Below, in pieces: positions 62,201 through 64,000 of a stretch of 64,000 nt of DNA. Origin of the DNA: Burkholderiales bacterium. Lineage in GTDB: Bacteria; Pseudomonadota; Gammaproteobacteria; Burkholderiales; Burkholderiaceae_C. The position numbers and the translations under genes are program-made. Location of the stretch: positions 29,114-93,113 of the forward strand of contig JACRAZ010000106.1 in assembly GCA_016213205.1 (NCBI GenBank), written 5' to 3'. Position 1 is the first letter of the stretch. The number at the start of each line of letters is the position of its first letter. A model generated the notes under the pieces. The model was given only the letters and a program-made list of their open reading frames with translations. It was not told the DNA's origin and did no database searches.

Positions 62201-64000
62201 GAAACCTCCGACACGCGCTACTACCACGCCATCCTCGCGATGCCCTGGTTCGAAGCACTCGAGCGCAGCGCCACCGAGGCCGCGCAGGCCCGCGAAGCGC
62301 TGCTGCAGTGGGGCCTGCTGCCCCAGGCCGCCTACACCTACAGCGCCACGCTGATCACCGAGCTCGACTGCGCCCCCACGCTGGAGGCCACCGCCAGCAT
62401 GGCCGACAACGCCATCGCCTTCGGCCAGCGGGTGGGCAACACCCAGGCGGTGGCCACCCTGTTGCCCTACCGGCAGCTGGCGCGCGCCCTGCGTGGCGAA
62501 ACCGAAGCACCGGGCCGGCTGCAGGACAGCGGGTTCGACGAGGCCGCCCACCTGGCCGGCCCCGCGCGTGGGCCGATCCCTGCCGCCTGCTACCACGTGC
62601 ATGCGGCGCTGGCCTGCGCGATCTTCGACACCGGGCTCCCGGCGCTGGCCCACCACACCGGGTGTGCCATGGCCACCGGTGCACGCCATGCCAACTACCG
62701 TGCCGCGCTGGCGCATGCGCTGCGCGGCCTGGCACTGGCGCGCCAGCTGCCGGCCGACGATGCACCGCAACGCGCGGCCCGGCTGGCCGAGCTCGACGCC
62801 TGCCAGCACTGGCTGGCGCAGCGGGCGGCCGATGCGCCGATGAACTTTGCCCACCTGGCCACCTGGATCGCCGCCGAGCGCGCCTGGGGCCTGGGCGAAG
62901 TGGCTGCGGCCGATGCGCAGTTCACCGCCGCGCTGCGCCAGGTGCAGGGGATGGCGCGGCCCTGGCACCGGGCGCTGATCACCGAACGCGCCGGCCTCTT
63001 CCTGCTGGCCCGGGGCCCGGCCGCACTGGGCCGCCACCTGCTGGAGCAGGCCTGCACGCTGTACGCCGAGTGGGGCGCCAGCGCCAAGGCGCGCGAGATG
63101 CTGCGGGCCCACACCTTCCTGCAGCCCCCGGCACGCCGCAAAGGTGTGTTCCAGGGCAGCGTGGTGCCCTCCGACGCACTGGTCTCGCCCGATGCGCTGG
63201 ACATGGTGGCGATCCTGCGGGCCTCGCAGGCGCTGAGCTCCGAAACCAGCCTGGCGCGGCTGAAATCGCGCGTGGCCGAGCTGCTGGGTGCCCTCACCGG
63301 CGCCTCGAGCGTGCTGCTGGTGGTGCGCGGCGAGAGCGCCAGCGCCGCCGGCGCCGCGGCTCGCGAGGACTGGTTCGTCTCCGAGGCGGGCGACGACGCC
63401 GGGGCCGCGATCCCGGTGGACGAGGCCGCCGCACGCGGCCTGCTGCCGGTGAGTGCCTTCCGCTACGCGCTGCGCACCCGCGCCCCGCTGGTGGTGGACG
63501 ACGCCGTGCAGGACGACCGCTTCGCCCGCGACCCCTACTTCTCGGCACGCCCAGGGCCGGGCTGCGCCCTGCTCGTGCTGCCCATCCTCAACCAGAACGA
63601 GCCCCGCGCCGTCCTCCTGCTGGAAAACCGCCTCTCCCGCGGCGCCTTCTCCGGCGACCGCCTGGACGCCGTCACCCTCATCGCCGGCCAGCTCGCCGTC
63701 TCGCTGGACAACGCCCTGCTCTACGCCTCGCTCGAACGCAAGGTCGCCCAGCGCACCGCCGACCTGCAGGAGCTCGTCAACGGCCTCGAAAGCTTCAACC
63801 GCAGCATCTCCCACGACCTGCGCGGGCCCCTGGGCGGCATCGCCGGCCTGGCCACCCTGGCCGCCGAGGCCCTGGAGCGCAACGACGACACCGTCGCCCG
63901 CCGCGTGCTGCCCACCATCGCCCGCCAGGCCGAGGCCTCCACCCGCCTGGTGGCCACCCTGCTCGCCCTGGCACGCGTGGGCGACGCACAGCTCAGGCGC
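59240..64000 (+). CDS. Trifunctional protein kinase / AAA ATPase / GAF sensor histidine kinase, 5' part
   Basis: A very large signalling protein; 1587 codons are in the window and the frame is still open at the end. In order: an N-terminal protein kinase-like domain (about 20-290), a short degenerate Gly loop, K44, HKDIHPGN (129-136), DFN at 150-152 in place of DFG, and APEQ; an AAA/NACHT-type ATPase with Walker A GPAGVGKT near 333 and Walker B VLDDLQWAS near 460; a long helical TPR-like region (about 660-1300); a GAF domain (about 1315-1490); a coiled linker; and a histidine-kinase dimerisation helix with SISHDLRGPLGGI near 1525. The ATPase catalytic domain of the histidine kinase must lie beyond the window. 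Such proteins (HstK-type) are known, with unresolved ligands. Start ATG 59240. Confidence 0.85.
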   Translation, partial: MPHSHVTPASDAGPAEPGREWLSRTERAWVWRQPLPDGRTLIGKQPLGPDAQRRIRHERATLERLAGVEGVVQLAAVDQPEHLLWLQDDVGITLPQWLATARFDLDHLLRFALALAHTLAAVHRAGLVHKDIHPGNILLAGPQLRPVLIDFNLASLCAEEQPGFTHPNEIAGTLAYMAPEQTGRSGRPLDQRADLYALGATLYELATGQRPFDSEDMLALIHAHLARVPVPPSALAPALPVALSDIVMRLLEKDADRRYQSAEGLAADLARVADQLAQGQPQPFVLGERDFPLRLAPPSRLVGRDAEIDTLHRAFQDALQSPRGQVLLVSGPAGVGKTVLINELRPLVTARRGWFVTGKFDAYRPDASMGAAAQSLRALGAQLLAEPEESLAVLRQRLYAALGVNAGLMAEMLPEFGLLLPDARGSRAADPVRAAQRYRQGLLALMRSVASPERPLVMVLDDLQWASQRTISFIQAVLEDGALPGVLVVGTFREPPPAQGGLPAAAAAQEQPPTAGVHALEAALAQWSALPRPPQRLVLANLPQEALATLLQQMLRMSPWQATMLAQDVGERTHGNPYDSVELINALRRDEVLRLAADGWQWDPTALRRYVGRGDVVDLLAHRIERLPAATGTVLEALALLGNELRADLLATALQWPAERLESALSPALEDGLLVLERRSAPEPMAIVRFRHDRVHQAAIGRLDLATRQGLNLGIARRLAAEPRFAATAAEQYLAAVHLLDDAAECRRVAGLFQAAAQRALITHHGVAELYLAQAIALLQRLDDPADAPLLLALQTQRIHALAGLGRHEALDAAYEALVQQGHDALALAGPTCMRVDSLNNRGRQAEALAAGLAHLRRLGLNPPDEPAAGAPPSDDSADWARFYQRAQALDVATDLQRAPIAEPRLLAIAELLERLQVPAYYLGAKVAAWLLFEGQRLWTEHGPCPRLMHVIGGAVGPLVTMRQDYRLSYHLLRHALAIGQAHGWEPETSDTRYYHAILAMPWFEALERSATEAAQAREALLQWGLLPQAAYTYSATLITELDCAPTLEATASMADNAIAFGQRVGNTQAVATLLPYRQLARALRGETEAPGRLQDSGFDEAAHLAGPARGPIPAACYHVHAALACAIFDTGLPALAHHTGCAMATGARHANYRAALAHALRGLALARQLPADDAPQRAARLAELDACQHWLAQRAADAPMNFAHLATWIAAERAWGLGEVAAADAQFTAALRQVQGMARPWHRALITERAGLFLLARGPAALGRHLLEQACTLYAEWGASAKAREMLRAHTFLQPPARRKGVFQGSVVPSDALVSPDALDMVAILRASQALSSETSLARLKSRVAELLGALTGASSVLLVVRGESASAAGAAAREDWFVSEAGDDAGAAIPVDEAAARGLLPVSAFRYALRTRAPLVVDDAVQDDRFARDPYFSARPGPGCALLVLPILNQNEPRAVLLLENRLSRGAFSGDRLDAVTLIAGQLAVSLDNALLYASLERKVAQRTADLQELVNGLESFNRSISHDLRGPLGGIAGLATLAAEALERNDDTVARRVLPTIARQAEASTRLVATLLALARVGDAQLRR

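Noticed and set aside
59111..63814. A very long open frame on the minus strand, over 1500 codons.
   Set aside because: It is antisense to the giant kinase gene. In GC-rich DNA with strong codon bias the opposite strand often stays open; the sequence is low-complexity (rich in Arg, Gly, Ala, Gln) and has no domain.

Overview
The window is a very GC-rich chromosomal stretch of a betaproteobacterium, most likely a Burkholderiales member near the Rubrivivax/Leptothrix/Ideonella group. This rests on gene content: a Bug-type solute-binding protein, DUF3460 and DUF3297 proteins, an MtrAB-like porin-cytochrome pair, and a hairpin-rich intergenic repeat of a kind common in that group. No rRNA, tRNA, CRISPR array, transposase, integrase or phage gene was seen. 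Coding density is high; no gene-free stretch exceeds 300 bases, and the longest are 10281-10544 and 41087-41325.

Layout. (1) 1-5097 is an electron-transfer block: the end of a DmsE/MtrA-type decaheme cytochrome and an MtrB/PioB outer-membrane barrel on the plus strand, facing a multiheme cytochrome c fused to a cytochrome b membrane domain, a monoheme cytochrome c and a 44-residue membrane peptide on the minus strand. (2) 5182-10280 is hoxFUYHW, a group 3d NAD-linked [NiFe] hydrogenase with its maturation protease. (3) 10545-17171 holds a lipoprotein with sushi-like repeats, a GH39-like glycosidase, an RlmN paralogue, a small secreted peptide and a tandem-TetR regulator. (4) 17345-27886 is a beta-oxidation operon: three acyl-CoA dehydrogenases (two forming a probable heteromer), an SDR, an acyl-CoA ligase, a FadB-like fusion, a thiolase and a Crp/Fnr regulator. 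(5) 27940-38829 carries a lipoprotein esterase, a DmdC-like acyl-CoA dehydrogenase divergent from a MarR gene across a perfect palindrome, a chemoreceptor, a ligase/Bug/dienelactone-hydrolase operon, a beta-propeller lipoprotein and a YiaA-like protein. (6) 38897-41086 is a secreted beta-helix protein. (7) 41326-47444 is one TetR-led operon: NitT/TauT-type ABC importer, cyclase-family hydrolase and fumarylacetoacetase. (8) 47637-59126 contains housekeeping genes (metG, scpA), a SulP transporter, a CYTH-CHAD protein and a three-gene signalling set: FecR-like protein, haem-c/HAMP sensor and Ser/Thr kinase. (9) 59240 to the end is the first 1587 codons of a giant kinase/AAA/GAF/histidine-kinase protein that continues beyond the window.

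Taken together, the genes suggest a metabolically flexible organism that can exchange electrons across its outer membrane, oxidise hydrogen to NADH, and degrade unusual acyl-CoA and aromatic-type carboxylates. The least familiar parts are the multiheme c/cytochrome b fusion beside MtrAB, the haem-c sensor that has no output domain but lies next to a kinase, and the orphan fumarylacetoacetase inside an ABC-importer operon.
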